Positions 8,492-23,068 of a stretch of 64,000 bases of DNA are shown here, piece after piece. Each line of letters starts with the position of its first letter. The stretch's first letter is position 1. The notes beneath the pieces are model-generated. The model was given only the letters and a program-made list of their open reading frames with translations, ran no database searches and had not been told where the DNA came from. Source of the stretch: Streptomyces sp. ATexAB-D23 (lineage in GTDB: Bacteria > Actinomycetota > Actinomycetes > Streptomycetales > Streptomycetaceae); assembly GCF_000373645.1 (NCBI RefSeq), contig NZ_KB892006.1, forward strand, positions 124,001 to 188,000. The letters run 5' to 3'. The translations under genes were made by a program, and so were the position numbers.

Positions 8492-8815
8492 TCAGGCGGC
8501 GCTGCCGCCGAACTCGCGCTCCAGGGATGCGATCTGGTTGGAGCCAAGACCCCGGACGCGGCGGCTCTCGGAGATGCCGAGCCGCTCCATGATCTGCTTT
8601 GCACGGACCTTGCCCACACCGGGCAGGGACTCCAGCAGGGCGGAGACCTTCATCTTGCCGATGACGTCGTTCTCCTGGCCCGACTTGATGACCTCATGGA
8701 GGGAGGCGCCGGAGTGCTTGAGTCGATTCTTGACCTCGGCCCGCTCCCGGCGAGCCGCGGCGGCCTTTTCGAGCGCGGCTGCGCGCTGTTCAGGGGTAAG
8801 GGGCGGAAGAGCCAC
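8492..8815 (-). CDS. mihF: Actinobacterial integration host factor (sIHF)
   Basis: This 107-residue nucleoid-associated protein affects DNA topology, sporulation and antibiotic production in Streptomyces. It begins [33 protein letters not shown] (long helix). A helix-two-turn-helix core follows ([24 protein letters not shown]), then [19 protein letters not shown]. The GTG at 8815 has GAGGTGA 6 bases upstream and gives the same length I recall for S. coelicolor sIHF. The frame stays open upstream to 8899, but those residues are not family-like. Confidence 0.96.
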   Translation of the reverse strand: MALPPLTPEQRAAALEKAAAARRERAEVKNRLKHSGASLHEVIKSGQENDVIGKMKVSALLESLPGVGKVRAKQIMERLGISESRRVRGLGSNQIASLEREFGGSAA

Positions 8816-8923
8816 GCCTACGTCACCTCGGATGTCGATCTGTCGGATACGGACCGGTGAGGCCGCTGAATCGCCCCTCACCTGCTGAGCCGCGAACAAC
8901 CCGTGCTCGTCGGCTCTCGACGG

Positions 8924-8952
8924 AGACTAGCGGCCAAGGCCGCCGGAGTCAG
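8924..8952 (-). promoter_or_regulatory. Candidate mihF promoter
   Basis: On the minus strand CTGACT (8947-8952), a 17-bp spacer and TAGTCT (8924-8929) form a vegetative-type promoter about 109 bp before the mihF start. The pyrF-mihF gap (8816-9060) holds no other gene. Confidence 0.4.
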
Positions 8953-9060
8953 CGAGAACGGACGAAAAGTCCTGGTCAGCCTCAGCCGACCGGGACATTT
9001 CCGTCATAACACCTGAGTTTTCTGGTCAGAATTCCGTCAACACGCAGTTACGTGGCAGGG

Positions 9061-9896
9061 TCAGCGGTCCGAGACGGCCGCGCGGACCTCGTCCGCGAAC
9101 CGTCCGGCGGCTTCGCGCAGCCCGGATACGTCCGGGCCGTGGCTCAGCACGCCCCGGCTGACGCTGGGCACCACATTGCGCACGGCGTCACCGAAGACGC
9201 CCGGCAGATCCGCCGGCGTCGCCCCCTGGGCGCCGATGCCGGGGGCGAGCAGCGGACCGTTGATCGCGAGATCGACGCCCGCGTCGCCGAGCGTGGCCCC
9301 GACCACCGCGCCGACCGAGCCGAGCGGGGCGGCGCCCGCGTTCTCGGCGGTCATGTGGTCGAGCATCAGCTGGGCCAGCGGCCGGCCGTCGGCCGCCGTG
9401 GCGCGCTGCACCTCGGCACCCTCCGGGTTGGAGGTCAGGGCGAGTACGAAGACACCCGCGCCGGAGACCGCCGCCGCGTCCAGCGCCGGGCGCAGCGAGC
9501 CGAAGCCGAGGTACGGCGAGACGGTGACCGCGTCCGAGAAGAGCGGCGAGTCCTTGTCGAGGTAGGTCGCGGCGTAGGCGCCCATGGTGGAGCCGATGTC
9601 GCCGCGCTTGGCGTCCATCAGGACCAGCGCTCCGGCCGCCCTGGCTTCCTCGACGGCCTTCTCCAGGACGGCGATGCCCCGCGAGCCGAAGCGCTCGAAG
9701 AACGCGGACTGCGGCTTGAGCACGGCGACCCGGCCGGCCAGCGCCTCGACGACGGTCCGGGTGAAGCGCTCCAGCCCCGCGACGTCGTCGTTCAGTCCCC
9801 AGGAGGTGAGCAGGGAGGCGTGCGGGTCGATGCCGACGCAGAGCGGGCCACGGGTGTCCATGGCATGGCGCAGCCTGGCGCCGAAGGGTTCCGGGG

Positions 9897-9900
<4 letters not shown>
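9061..9900 (-). CDS. pyrF: Orotidine 5'-phosphate decarboxylase (type 2)
   Basis: This 279-residue enzyme catalyses the last step of UMP synthesis, OMP to UMP plus CO2. It starts [31 protein letters not shown]. It carries [13 protein letters not shown] and the catalytic [15 protein letters not shown] (Asp-Lys-x-x-Asp), as in the longer actinobacterial type 2 family. The ATG overlaps the pyrD stop (ATGA), implying translational coupling. It is the last gene of the pyr cluster. Confidence 0.97.
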
Positions 9901-11006
<1,106 letters not shown>

Positions 11007-11008
11007 CA

Positions 11009-11051
11009 CGGTGTCCTCATGAAGAGGGGGACACCGTTTCCGGTGTCCCCC
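11009..11051 (-). promoter_or_regulatory. Terminator hairpin and alternative SD-sequestering hairpin between carB and pyrD
   Basis: On the minus strand an 11-bp stem (11041-11051 with 11026-11036) is closed by a GAAA tetraloop and starts 10 bp after the carB stop. Its 3' arm contains CGGTGTCC, which also pairs perfectly over 8 bp with GGACACCG at 11009-11016, covering the pyrD Shine-Dalgarno. The two structures are mutually exclusive. The geometry suggests control of pyrD expression, either as an attenuator or as a translation switch. Confidence 0.65.
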
Positions 11052-11061
11052 TGGGAGCGGG

Positions 11062-14362
<3,301 letters not shown>

Positions 14363-14370
<8 letters not shown>

Positions 14371-15502
14371 GCTGGCCCTCCATCAGGGAAACGAAGCGGT
14401 CGAAGAGGTACGCGGCGTCGTGCGGGCCGGCGGCGGCCTCGGGGTGGTACTGGACGCTGAAGGCCGGCCGGTCGAGCAGCTGGAGGCCCTCCACCACCTG
14501 GTCGTTCAGGCAGACGTGGGAGACCTCGGCGCGGCCGTAGGCGGTGTCGGAGACCTTGTCGAGGGGGGCGTCGACGGCGAAGCCGTGGTTGTGCGCGGTG
14601 ACCTCGACCTTGCCGGTCGAGCGGTCCTGCACGGGCTGGTTGATGCCGCGGTGGCCGTACTTCAGCTTGTACGTGCCGAAGCCGAGCGCGCGGCCCAGGA
14701 TCTGGTTGCCGAAGCAGATGCCGAAGAGCGGGGTCCCGCGCTCCAGGACGCCCCGCATGACGGAGACGGGGTGGTCGGCGGTGGACGGGTCGCCGGGGCC
14801 GTTGGAGAAGAAGACTCCGTCGGGCTCGACCGCGTACACCTCCTCCAGTGTCGCGGTGGCGGGCAGGACGTGCACCTCGATGCCGCGCTCGGCCATCCGG
14901 TGCGGGGTCATGCCCTTGATGCCGAGGTCGATCGCGGCGACGGTGAACTTCTTGGTGCCGATCGCGGGGACGACGTAGGTCTCCTTGGTGGCGACCTCGG
15001 CGGACAGGTCGGCGCCCGTCATCTCGGGGGCCTGCTGGACGCGGGCGAGCATCGTGGCGTCGTCGGTGACCGCGTCGCCGGAGAAGATGCCGACGCGCAT
15101 GGCGCCGCGCTCGCGCAGGTGGCGGGTGAGGGCGCGGGTGTCGACGCCGCTGATGCCGACGACGCCCTGGTTCGCGAGCTCCTCGTCCAGCGAGCGCCGG
15201 GAGCGCCAGTTGGAGGGGGTGCGGGCGGGGTCGCGCACGACGTAGCCGGCGACCCAGATGCGCCGGGACTCGGGGTCCTCGTCGTTGACGCCGGTGTTGC
15301 CGACGTGCGGGGCGGTCATCACGACGACCTGGCGGTGGTACGAGGGGTCGGTCAGCGTCTCCTGGTAGCCGGTCATGCCGGTGGAGAAGACCGCCTCGCC
15401 GAAGGTCTCCCCCACAGCCCCGTAGGCGCGGCCGCGGAAGGCGCGGCCGTCCTCCAGGACGAGTACGGCGGGAACCTGGGCTCCCCGGGTGGAGGTCGTC
15501 AT
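14363..15502 (-). CDS. carA: Carbamoyl-phosphate synthase small (glutaminase) subunit
   Basis: This 379-residue class I amidotransferase subunit supplies ammonia from glutamine to CarB. It starts [28 protein letters not shown]. It contains [35 protein letters not shown] and the catalytic nucleophile motif [17 protein letters not shown], with the His/Glu pair in [12 protein letters not shown]. The ATG at 15502 overlaps the upstream TGA (ATGA). The frame remains open far upstream to 16102, but that part is antisense-type shadow. Confidence 0.98.
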
Positions 15503-16074
15503 CGTGCGATGCCTTCCGTAGTGCTGGTGAGGTGGTTGACGGCTTCGACCCAGGCGGGGTGCTCGGCCGAGTGGTCGGAGCGGAATCCGGAGTCGATCAG
15601 CTGGTCGCCGAGCGCCCAGGTGATGACGAGGAGGCCGCCCTCGGGCAGGACCTTGCCCGCCAGTGCCTTGTCGGTGCGGGCGCCGCGCAGGTCGGCGGCC
15701 GGGACGAAGAAGTCCGCCGCGCCGGGCCGTACGACGTCGAGGCCCTCGGCGGTCAGGGTGAGCTCGACGCGGCTGCGGGTGCCGAGGCCGTGGGCGACGA
15801 TCCGGTCCAGCCACTGCCCGGCCGTGGTCGACGCGTGGTAGCGGCCGGTGAGGCCGAGCAGCTTCTCGCCGTCCGCGTAGCCCTCGGGGGTGGCCGCGAG
15901 AGGGGGCAGGTCCGACTGGAGGTTCCCGCGCCACTTCCATCCCTGGCGCATCAGCCAATAGACGAACACGACGAGGACGACGAGTCCGATCACCCAGCTG
16001 ATGCGGGCGGACCAGTCGGTCACCTCCGCCGACTTCTGCTCGGCGGCCAGTTGGTACAGGGTCTGTGTAGTCAC
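15499..16074 (-). CDS. Membrane-anchored PH-like protein within the pyr operon
   Basis: This 191-residue protein starts [13 protein letters not shown] at a GTG overlapping the pyrC stop (GTGA) and itself overlaps carA. A single membrane helix lies at about residues 27-42 ([18 protein letters not shown]). It is followed by a soluble domain of about 140 residues with a beta-rich pattern like PH-type domains ([29 protein letters not shown]). I recall a similar protein between pyrC and carA in mycobacteria (Rv1382), so the placement looks conserved. The function is unknown; a role tied to pyrimidine enzymes or membrane attachment is speculation. Confidence 0.88.
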   Translation of the reverse strand: MTTQTLYQLAAEQKSAEVTDWSARISWVIGLVVLVVFVYWLMRQGWKWRGNLQSDLPPLAATPEGYADGEKLLGLTGRYHASTTAGQWLDRIVAHGLGTRSRVELTLTAEGLDVVRPGAADFFVPAADLRGARTDKALAGKVLPEGGLLVITWALGDQLIDSGFRSDHSAEHPAWVEAVNHLTSTTEGIAR

Positions 16075-17357
16075 GCGAGCTTCCCGTCGACGACCGTGGC
16101 ACGGCCCCGCAGGAAGGTGTGGGTCACTCGGCCCGGCAGCTCGCGCCCCTCGTACGGGGTGTTGCGGCTGCGGGAGGCGAATCCCGCGGGGTCCACGGCT
16201 CCACGGTATGCCGGATCGACCAGGGTGAGGTTGGCGGGCTCACCCGCCGAGACGGGGCGGCCGTGTCCTTCGAGCCGTCCGATGGCCGCGGGCCGCGACG
16301 ACATGCGGTCGGCGACGCCGGCCCAGTCGAGCAGCCCGGTCTCGACCATCGTCTGCTGGACGACGGAGAGCGCGGTCTCCAGGCCCACCATGCCCATGGC
16401 GGCCGCGGCCCACTCGCAGTCCTTGTCCTCGTGCGGGTGCGGGGCGTGGTCGGTGGCGACGCAGTCGATGGTGCCGTCGGCGAGTGCCTCGCGCAGGGCC
16501 TGTACGTCGGCCTCGGTGCGCAGCGGCGGGTTCACCTTGTAGACGGGGTTGTAGGAGCGGACCAGCTCGTCGGTGAGCAGGAGGTGGTGCGGGGTGACCT
16601 CGGCGGTGACGTTCCAGCCCTTGGACTTGGCCCAGCGCACGATCTCGACGGAGCCTGCGGTCGACAGGTGGCAGATGTGCACCCGGGAGCCGACGTGGGC
16701 GGCGAGCAGCACGTCGCGGGCGATGATCGACTCCTCGGCGACGGCGGGCCAGCCGCCGAGGCCCAGCTCGGCCGAGACGATGCCCTCGTTCATCTGGGCG
16801 CCCTCGGTGAGGCGGGGTTCCTGGGCGTGCTGGGCGACGACCCCGTCGAACGCCTTCACGTACTCCAGGGCGCGGCGCATGATGACCGCGTCGTCCACGC
16901 ACTTGCCGTCGTCGGAGAAGACCCGCACGCCGGCCGCGGAGTCGTGCATGGCGCCCAGCTCGGCGAGCTGCTTGCCCTCCAGGCCGACGGTGACGGCGCC
17001 GATGGGCTGCACGTCGCAGTAGCCGGACTCCTTGCCGAGCCGCCAGACCTGCTCCACGACGCCGGCGGTGTCGGCGACCGGGAAGGTGTTGGCCATGGCG
17101 TGCACGGCGGTGAAGCCACCGACCGCAGCGGCCTTGGTGCCGGTGAGGACGGTCTCGGAGTCCTCGCGGCCGGGCTCGCGCAGGTGGGTGTGGAGGTCGA
17201 CCAGGCCGGGCAGCAGGACCTGGCCCGCCGCCTCGATCACGGTGGCGTCGCCCGCGTCCAGCCCGGTACCGACCGCGGCGATGGTCTCGCCGTCGATGAG
17301 GACGTCCCGCGGGTCGCCGCCGAGCACCTGCGCACCGCGGATAAGGATCTTGCTCAT
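16071..17357 (-). CDS. pyrC: Dihydroorotase
   Basis: This 428-residue zinc amidohydrolase cyclises N-carbamoyl-aspartate to dihydroorotate. It starts [23 protein letters not shown]. It carries the metal motif [59 protein letters not shown] and the catalytic [14 protein letters not shown]. This is a class I dihydroorotase. The ATG at 17357 lies 2 bp after the pyrB stop codon, and the gene ends overlapping the PH-like membrane gene. Confidence 0.97.
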   Translation of the reverse strand: MSKILIRGAQVLGGDPRDVLIDGETIAAVGTGLDAGDATVIEAAGQVLLPGLVDLHTHLREPGREDSETVLTGTKAAAVGGFTAVHAMANTFPVADTAGVVEQVWRLGKESGYCDVQPIGAVTVGLEGKQLAELGAMHDSAAGVRVFSDDGKCVDDAVIMRRALEYVKAFDGVVAQHAQEPRLTEGAQMNEGIVSAELGLGGWPAVAEESIIARDVLLAAHVGSRVHICHLSTAGSVEIVRWAKSKGWNVTAEVTPHHLLLTDELVRSYNPVYKVNPPLRTEADVQALREALADGTIDCVATDHAPHPHEDKDCEWAAAAMGMVGLETALSVVQQTMVETGLLDWAGVADRMSSRPAAIGRLEGHGRPVSAGEPANLTLVDPAYRGAVDPAGFASRSRNTPYEGRELPGRVTHTFLRGRATVVDGKLA

Positions 17358-17359
17358 GG

Positions 17360-18349
17360 TTACTTGTTCTCCTCGGTACGGGCGGCGGGGGTGGAGGGGG
17401 CGGCCGACTCGTAGCCGCCGAGCAGCAGGTAGAGCACGGCCATGCGGATGGAGACGCCGTTGGCGACCTGCTCGACGACCGTGCAGCGGTCGGAGTCGGC
17501 GACCTCGGCGGTGATCTCCATGCCGCGGACCATCGGGCCGGGGTGCATGACGACGGCGTGCTCGGGCATCTTCGCCATGCGCTCGCCGTCCAGGCCGTAG
17601 CGGCGGGAGTACTCGCGCTCGGTCGGGAAGTAGGCGGCGTTCATCCGCTCGCGCTGCACACGCAGCATCATCACGGCGTCGGAGTCCGGCAGCACGTCGT
17701 CCAGGCTGTAGCTGATGTCGCAGGGCCACCGCTCGACGCCGACCGGGACCAGGGTGGGCGGGGCGACCAGGGTGACGTGGGCGCCGAGCGTGTTCAGCAG
17801 GTGGACGTTGGAGCGGGCGACCCGGCTGTGCAGGATGTCTCCGACGATGGTGATGCGGCGCCCTTCGAGGTCCTTGCCGAGTCCGGCGTCCGGCCCGACG
17901 AGCCTGCGGCGCATGGTGAAGGCGTCCAGGAGGGCCTGGGTGGGGTGCTCGTGGGTGCCGTCGCCCGCGTTGACGACGGCGCCGTCGATCCAGCCGGAGG
18001 TGGCGAGCCGGTAGGGGGCTCCGGAGGCGCCGTGACGGATGACGACGGCGTCGGCGCCCATCGCCTCCAGGGTCAGCGCGGTGTCCTTGAGCGACTCGCC
18101 CTTGGAGACGGACGAGCCCTTCGCGGAGAAGTTGATGACGTCGGCGGACAGCCGCTTGGCGGCCGCCTCGAAGGAGATGCGGGTGCGCGTCGAGTCCTCG
18201 AAGAAGAGGTTGACGACGGTACGGCCGCGCAGGGTCGGGAGCTTCTTGATCGGCCGGTCCGCGACCCTGGCCATCTCCTCGGCGGTGTCGAGGATCAGGA
18301 CGGCGTCGTCGCGGGTGAGGTCGGCGGCCGAGATGAGGTGACGCTTCAT
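17360..18349 (-). CDS. pyrB: Aspartate carbamoyltransferase, catalytic subunit
   Basis: This 329-residue enzyme joins carbamoyl phosphate and aspartate, the committed pyrimidine step. It carries the carbamoyl-phosphate loop [13 protein letters not shown], the SKGESLKDT loop, [28 protein letters not shown] and [11 protein letters not shown]. The ATG at 18349 ([11 protein letters not shown]) has GGAGA 9 bases upstream. An ATG at 18385 would add 12 residues but has no ribosome-binding site. No pyrI regulatory subunit is nearby, as usual in actinobacteria. Confidence 0.97.
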   Translation of the reverse strand: MKRHLISAADLTRDDAVLILDTAEEMARVADRPIKKLPTLRGRTVVNLFFEDSTRTRISFEAAAKRLSADVINFSAKGSSVSKGESLKDTALTLEAMGADAVVIRHGASGAPYRLATSGWIDGAVVNAGDGTHEHPTQALLDAFTMRRRLVGPDAGLGKDLEGRRITIVGDILHSRVARSNVHLLNTLGAHVTLVAPPTLVPVGVERWPCDISYSLDDVLPDSDAVMMLRVQRERMNAAYFPTEREYSRRYGLDGERMAKMPEHAVVMHPGPMVRGMEITAEVADSDRCTVVEQVANGVSIRMAVLYLLLGGYESAAPSTPAARTEENK

Positions 18350-18400
18350 CTGGGTGTTCTCCGGGTGGCTGGAGTTTTCAGGCATGCGGGCGCGCGGAAG

Positions 18401-18433
18401 CCGCCGTACGGCGGACTGGCCGTACGGGCGGGA
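18401..18433. repeat. GC palindromes between pyrR and pyrB
   Basis: A perfect 14-bp palindrome CCGCCGTACGGCGG (18401-18414) is followed by GCCGTACGGGCGG (18419-18431), which can pair with the same sequence instead. They lie within the 86-bp pyrR-pyrB gap. They could be a leader structure for pyrB; I could not find a PyrR-loop consensus here. Confidence 0.4.
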
Positions 18434-18435
18434 AG

Positions 18436-19066
<631 letters not shown>

Positions 19067-19151
19067 CGTCGAAATTGCACTCCCGACCTTACCAGGGCCC
19101 GCGCCGGTCCCTTTCCCCGCCCCGGGAGAAGCCGGTACGGACCATCTCAGC

Positions 19152-19194
19152 TTGACGCACCCAAGTAACGCTGCGTAACCTCACAGTGAGTTAC
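19152..19194 (+). promoter_or_regulatory. bldD promoter with overlapping BldD operators
   Basis: TTGACG (19152-19157), an 18-bp spacer and TAACCT (19176-19181) form the bldD promoter. TAACGCTGCGTAA (19166-19178) fits the BldD box consensus TNACNC(A/T)GNGTNA at every fixed position and lies between -35 and -10. A second imperfect dyad, GTAAC..TCAC-A-GTGA-GTTAC (19175-19194), covers the -10 and likely start. Autorepression of bldD by BldD bound to cyclic di-GMP is well established; this is the probable site. Confidence 0.85.
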
Positions 19195-19240
19195 CAGCCA
19201 CGCGGCCCAGCCGCGAACGTTCCAGTGTCCGGGGAGCCTT

Positions 19241-19741
19241 ATGTCCAGCGAATACGCAAAACAGCTCGGGGCCAAGCTCCGTGCCATCCGCACCCAGCAG
19301 GGCCTCTCGCTCCACGGCGTGGAGGAGAAGTCCCAGGGCCGCTGGAAGGCCGTCGTGGTCGGTTCGTACGAGCGCGGCGACCGTGCCGTGACCGTGCAGC
19401 GCCTTGCCGAGCTGGCGGACTTCTACGGCGTCCCGGTCCAGGAGCTCCTGCCGGGCACGACGCCCGGCGGTGCCGCCGAGCCGCCGCCGAAGCTCGTCCT
19501 GCAGCTGGAGCGCCTGGCCCACGTGCCGCCGGAGAAGGCCGGTCCTCTCCAGCGTTACGCGGCGACGATCCAGAGCCAGCGCGGCGACTACAACGGCAAG
19601 GTGCTCTCGATCCGCCAGGACGACCTGCGCACGCTTGCCGTGATCTACGACCAGTCGCCGTCCGTGCTCACGGAGCAGCTGATCAGCTGGGGCGTGCTGG
19701 ACGCGGACGCGCGCCGCGCCGTCGCCCACGAAGAGGGCTGA
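19241..19741 (+). CDS. bldD: Developmental master regulator BldD
   Basis: This 166-residue DNA-binding protein represses sporulation genes during vegetative growth when dimerised by tetrameric cyclic di-GMP. The N-terminal HTH_3 domain (MSSEYAKQLGAKLRAIRTQQGLSLHGVEEKSQGRWKAVVVGSYERGDRAVTVQRLAELADFYGV) is followed by a linker (PGTTPGGAAEPPP). The C-terminal domain carries the two-part c-di-GMP motif RGD-x8-RQDD at about residues 114-128. The ATG at 19241 has GGGGAG 5 bases upstream. It is divergent from pyrR and shares the intergenic region with it. Confidence 0.98.
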   Translation: MSSEYAKQLGAKLRAIRTQQGLSLHGVEEKSQGRWKAVVVGSYERGDRAVTVQRLAELADFYGVPVQELLPGTTPGGAAEPPPKLVLQLERLAHVPPEKAGPLQRYAATIQSQRGDYNGKVLSIRQDDLRTLAVIYDQSPSVLTEQLISWGVLDADARRAVAHEEG

Positions 19742-19853
19742 CCGGCCCCCGCAGAAACGTGCCGCCGGGTCCGGCGGGGTTCCCCTCGGGGCGCCCCTCC
19801 GGGCCCGGCATTCGTATGCCCGGAGCCGTGTGGGCGGATGGACCCGGACATGC

Positions 19854-19889
19854 CGAAGGGCCCACGGCTCTGCGGCCATGGGCCCTTCG
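19854..19889. terminator. Bidirectional terminator between bldD and nusB
   Basis: A perfect 11-bp stem CGAAGGGCCCA / TGGGCCCTTCG (19854-19864 with 19879-19889) lies between two convergent genes. It has a 14-nt loop and works in both directions by symmetry. Confidence 0.8.
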
Positions 19890-19911
19890 TCGGCGGAACG
19901 CCGCCGGGGGT

Positions 19912-20343
19912 TCAGCTCTCCCGGCGGAGGTTCGGCTTGAGGTCCTTGAAACGGGCCAGCAGGCCGTTCACGAAGGACGGGGAGTCGTCGGTCGAGAACT
20001 CCTTGGCGATCTGCACCGCCTCGTCGATCACCACCGCGTCCGGGGTCGCGTCCACCCAGATCAGCTCGTACGCACCGAGCCGCAGGATGTTCCGGTCGAC
20101 GACCGGCATGCGGTCGAGCTCCCAGTCCACCGCGTAGGTGACGATGAGGTCGTCGATCCGGTCCGCGTACTGCGCGTACCCCTCGACGAGCTCCATCGTG
20201 TACTCGGTGACCGGAGGCTGACGGGTGTCGGACCGCGAGTGCCGTACCCAGTCCGCGAGGACCGTCTGCACGGACTCGCCGCGCTGGTCGGCCTCGAAGA
20301 GGATCTGGAAGGCGCGCTTGCGGGCCGTGTTCCGGGCAGCCAC
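19912..20343 (-). CDS. nusB: Transcription antitermination factor NusB
   Basis: This 143-residue RNA-binding protein acts in rRNA antitermination with NusE. It starts VAARNTARKRAFQILFEADQRGES and ends with the conserved DATPDAVVIDEAVQIAKEFSTDDSPSFVNGLLARF. The GTG at 20343 starts 2 bp after the efp stop; the efp-nusB pair is the usual order. The open frame continues to 21594 in shadow of efp and pepQ, which is not coding. Confidence 0.96.
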   Translation of the reverse strand: MAARNTARKRAFQILFEADQRGESVQTVLADWVRHSRSDTRQPPVTEYTMELVEGYAQYADRIDDLIVTYAVDWELDRMPVVDRNILRLGAYELIWVDATPDAVVIDEAVQIAKEFSTDDSPSFVNGLLARFKDLKPNLRRES

Positions 20344-20345
20344 GG

Positions 20346-20912
20346 TTAGCTGTTCACCCGGCCGAGGTAGTCGCCGGAGCGGGTGTCGACCTTGATCTTC
20401 TCGCCCGTGCTGATGAACAGCGGGACGCCGATCTCGTAGCCGGTCTCCAGGGTGGCGGGCTTGGTGCCACCGGTGGAGCGGTCGCCCTGGACGCCCGGGT
20501 CCGTGTGCTGGATGGTCAGCTCGACGGCGGCCGGCAGCTCGACGTAGAGCACCTCGCCCTCGTGCTGGGCGACGGAGGCGGTGAAGCCCTCGATCAGGAA
20601 GTTGGCGGCGTTGCCGACAGCCTTGCGGTCGACCATGAGCTGGTCGTACGTGTCCATGTCCATGAAGACGAAGTACTCGCCGTCCATGTACGAGAACTGC
20701 ATGTCGCGCCGGTCGACGGTGGCCGTCTCGACCTTCACGCCGGCGTTGAACGTCTTGTCGACGACCTTGCCGGACAGCACGTTCTTGAGCTTGGTGCGCA
20801 CGAAAGCCGGGCCCTTGCCGGGCTTGACGTGCTGGAACTCGACGACGGACCAGAGCTGGCCTCCGTCGAGCTTGAGCACCATGCCGTTCTTGAGGTCGTT
20901 CGTGGAAGCCAC
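20346..20912 (-). CDS. efp: Elongation factor P
   Basis: This 188-residue factor relieves ribosome stalling at consecutive prolines. It has a KOW-like N-terminal domain, two OB domains ([25 protein letters not shown]) and the C-terminal [16 protein letters not shown] motif. The tip loop reads VKPGKGPAF with Lys33. I recall this PGKGP loop as typical of actinobacterial EF-P that works without lysine modification; no modification gene is visible here. The GTG at 20912 gives [11 protein letters not shown]. Confidence 0.97.
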   Translation of the reverse strand: MASTNDLKNGMVLKLDGGQLWSVVEFQHVKPGKGPAFVRTKLKNVLSGKVVDKTFNAGVKVETATVDRRDMQFSYMDGEYFVFMDMDTYDQLMVDRKAVGNAANFLIEGFTASVAQHEGEVLYVELPAAVELTIQHTDPGVQGDRSTGGTKPATLETGYEIGVPLFISTGEKIKVDTRSGDYLGRVNS

Positions 20913-20962
20913 GGTTGCGGAATCTCCTGGACTGAAGCTGGTGGAACGACCGAGGACGCGCG

Positions 20963-22069
20963 CTAGAGCGCGAGCAGCTCCTTGGTCGTAATGGTGAGTA
21001 GCTCGGGTCCGCCGTCCGCCTCGGGGCGCACGACGAGCGTGTCATCGATCCGGACTCCGCCCCGGCCCGGGAGGTGGACCCCCGGTTCGACGGTGACCGG
21101 CACACAAGCGTCCAGTTTACCCATGGCATCGGGTGCCAGCTGCGGGTCCTCGTCGATTTCGAGCCCCACCCCATGGCCCGTCCAGGGTGCGAGGCCCTCA
21201 CCGTGCCCCGCGGAGTCCAGGAGATGACGGGCCGCGCGGTCCACGTCGCGGTACTCGGCTCCGGGCACCAGAGCCTCGCGGCCGGCCCTCTGAGCGGCGA
21301 AAACCAGGTCGTAGAGCTCGATCTGCCAGTCGGCCGGGGCCGTTCCGATGACGAAGGTGCGGCCGATCTCGCAGCGGTAGCCGCGGTAGTTCGCGCCGAG
21401 GCGGACGGAGAGGAAATCTCCTTCCTCCACACGCCGGTCCGAGGGCCTGTGGCGGCCCAGACCGGAGTGCGGGCCGGTGGCGACGGAGGTCGCGAAGGCG
21501 GGGCCGTCGGCGCCGTGGTCCACCAGCCGGCGTTCCAGTTCCAGCGCCAGGTGCCGTTCGGTGCGGCCGACGAGGATCGATTCGAGGAGTTCACCGAGTG
21601 CCTGGTCGGTGATCTCGGCGGCGATCCGCAGGCAGCCGATCTCCTCCTCGTCCTTGACGATGCGCAACTGCTCGACGGTGACGCCGAGATCGGCCAGCCG
21701 GAGCCTGGGTGCGACCGAGGCCATGGCCCGGTGCCGCGAGACCGTCAGATCGTGTTCCTCGACGGCCAGGGACTCCGCGCCGCCCGCCGCGGCCAGGTCC
21801 GCCGCGGCGACCACCGGATCGCCGCCGGCCACCGGCAGCAGGTCCACCCGCAGGTGTTCGTCGGGGCGCCCATCGGCCGGGTCGCCGGTCGGGGGGCGGG
21901 GGCAGAGCAGGACGTCCTCGCCGGGGCCGAGCAGCAGCACGGCACCCGGGGGCGCCCCGCCGGCCAGGTAGCGGACGTTGGCGGGGCGGGAGACCAGGGC
22001 GGCCGCGGATCCGACTGCGGCGCACCGGTCGCGGAGCAGTCCGCGTCGGACGGCGTACACCTCTGACAT
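20963..22069 (-). CDS. pepQ: Xaa-Pro aminopeptidase (M24B family)
   Basis: This 368-residue creatinase-fold metallopeptidase removes residues N-terminal to proline or cleaves Xaa-Pro dipeptides. The N-terminal creatinase domain (residues 1-130) precedes a pita-bread catalytic domain. That domain has [44 protein letters not shown] (first metal Asp appears shifted to a less typical context), [12 protein letters not shown] and [19 protein letters not shown]. It lies directly upstream of efp, a common arrangement. The exact substrate class (aminopeptidase or dipeptidase) cannot be decided here. Confidence 0.9.
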   Translation of the reverse strand: MSEVYAVRRGLLRDRCAAVGSAAALVSRPANVRYLAGGAPPGAVLLLGPGEDVLLCPRPPTGDPADGRPDEHLRVDLLPVAGGDPVVAAADLAAAGGAESLAVEEHDLTVSRHRAMASVAPRLRLADLGVTVEQLRIVKDEEEIGCLRIAAEITDQALGELLESILVGRTERHLALELERRLVDHGADGPAFATSVATGPHSGLGRHRPSDRRVEEGDFLSVRLGANYRGYRCEIGRTFVIGTAPADWQIELYDLVFAAQRAGREALVPGAEYRDVDRAARHLLDSAGHGEGLAPWTGHGVGLEIDEDPQLAPDAMGKLDACVPVTVEPGVHLPGRGGVRIDDTLVVRPEADGGPELLTITTKELLAL

Positions 22070-22141
22070 GCGTCGAGCGTACGAGCGCGTGGCGCGGCCC
22101 GCCCGGTCAGCGCATCCGACCGGGGGGGGCGGGGCGCTGTC

Positions 22142-23014
22142 CTACCAGGCCGGGGGGCTGGCCAGGGACCGGGCGAGTATGTCGTCCAGGACCCGGGCGG
22201 TGGTCTCCACGTCGTAGGTGGAGTTGTCGATGATGGGCAGCCCCGAGCCGTACCAGCCCGCCATCCGGCCGTGGATACGGGCGACCTCCTCGTCGGAGAG
22301 CCTGCGGTTGCCGCTGCGCGCGGCGTTGCGCTCCAGGACGATCTCCAGGCCGGGCAGCAGGACGACGGGCAGGAGCCCGGGGCCGACGTGGCGCTTCCAG
22401 CCGCCGAGGCCGACGACCGGCCGGTCGGGGAAGACGGCGTCGTCCAGGATGCAGGAGATCCCGTTGGCCAGGAAGTTGCGGGCGGCGAAGCCGCAGGTGC
22501 GGCGGGCCAGCCGGTACTGGGCCTCGGACTGGTCGTTCCACCCGGCCTGCGGGTCGGCGAAGCCGGAGCAGACCCACTCGCGGACGTCGTCCAGGCTGAC
22601 GTGGGCGGTGGGCACCCGGCGGCGGGCCGCCCAGAGCCTGGCCACCGTGGTCTTGCCGGCGCCGGCCGGGCCGATCAGGAGCACGGCGAGCGTCGCGTTG
22701 CCGGTGCCCGGCCCGGCGGGCGGCGCGGGCAGCGGAACCGGTCTGCCGGGCGGCAGCTGGACGTGCCCGGTGGTCTCGCGGGTGGCGGGGGCCGGGGCGT
22801 GCTGCGGGGCGGGCCCGGACCAGCCCTGGCCCTGGCCCTGCGGGGCGGGCGGTGCGGCGGGCGGCGGGCCCGGGTGCCCGGCCGGGGGCCGGGACGGCGG
22901 GCCCGCCGGGGGCGGGACCGGCGGGCCGGGGTGCTGGGCCCCGGGCGACCAGCCGAGAGGGCCGGGTCCGGGTCCCTGGGGCGGAGGCAGCGGGGCCCCC
23001 ACTGCGTGCTGCAT
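22142..23014 (-). CDS. Proline-rich P-loop (kinase-like) protein, function unknown
   Basis: This 290-residue protein has two parts. Residues 1-105 are Pro/Gly/Gln-rich and disordered. Residues 106-290 form a P-loop domain with LIGPAGAGKTTVARLW (Walker A at about 115-122), SLDDVREWVCSGFADPQAGWNDQ (lid or substrate region) and ISCILDDAVFPDRP, ending EEVARIHGRMAGWYGSGLPIIDNSTYDVE. The pattern recalls polynucleotide-kinase or zeta-toxin-type P-loop kinases. It has no partner antitoxin, so a housekeeping role is more likely. The ATG at 23014 has GGAG 9 bases upstream; a TTG at 23023 is an alternative. It lies between aroQ and pepQ. Confidence 0.85.
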   Translation of the reverse strand: MQHAVGAPLPPPQGPGPGPLGWSPGAQHPGPPVPPPAGPPSRPPAGHPGPPPAAPPAPQGQGQGWSGPAPQHAPAPATRETTGHVQLPPGRPVPLPAPPAGPGTGNATLAVLLIGPAGAGKTTVARLWAARRRVPTAHVSLDDVREWVCSGFADPQAGWNDQSEAQYRLARRTCGFAARNFLANGISCILDDAVFPDRPVVGLGGWKRHVGPGLLPVVLLPGLEIVLERNAARSGNRRLSDEEVARIHGRMAGWYGSGLPIIDNSTYDVETTARVLDDILARSLASPPAW

Positions 23015-23068
23015 CCGGTGCAACTCCGTCTCGTACAGGCAACTGGCGCTGGTGGAACGGCAACCGTA

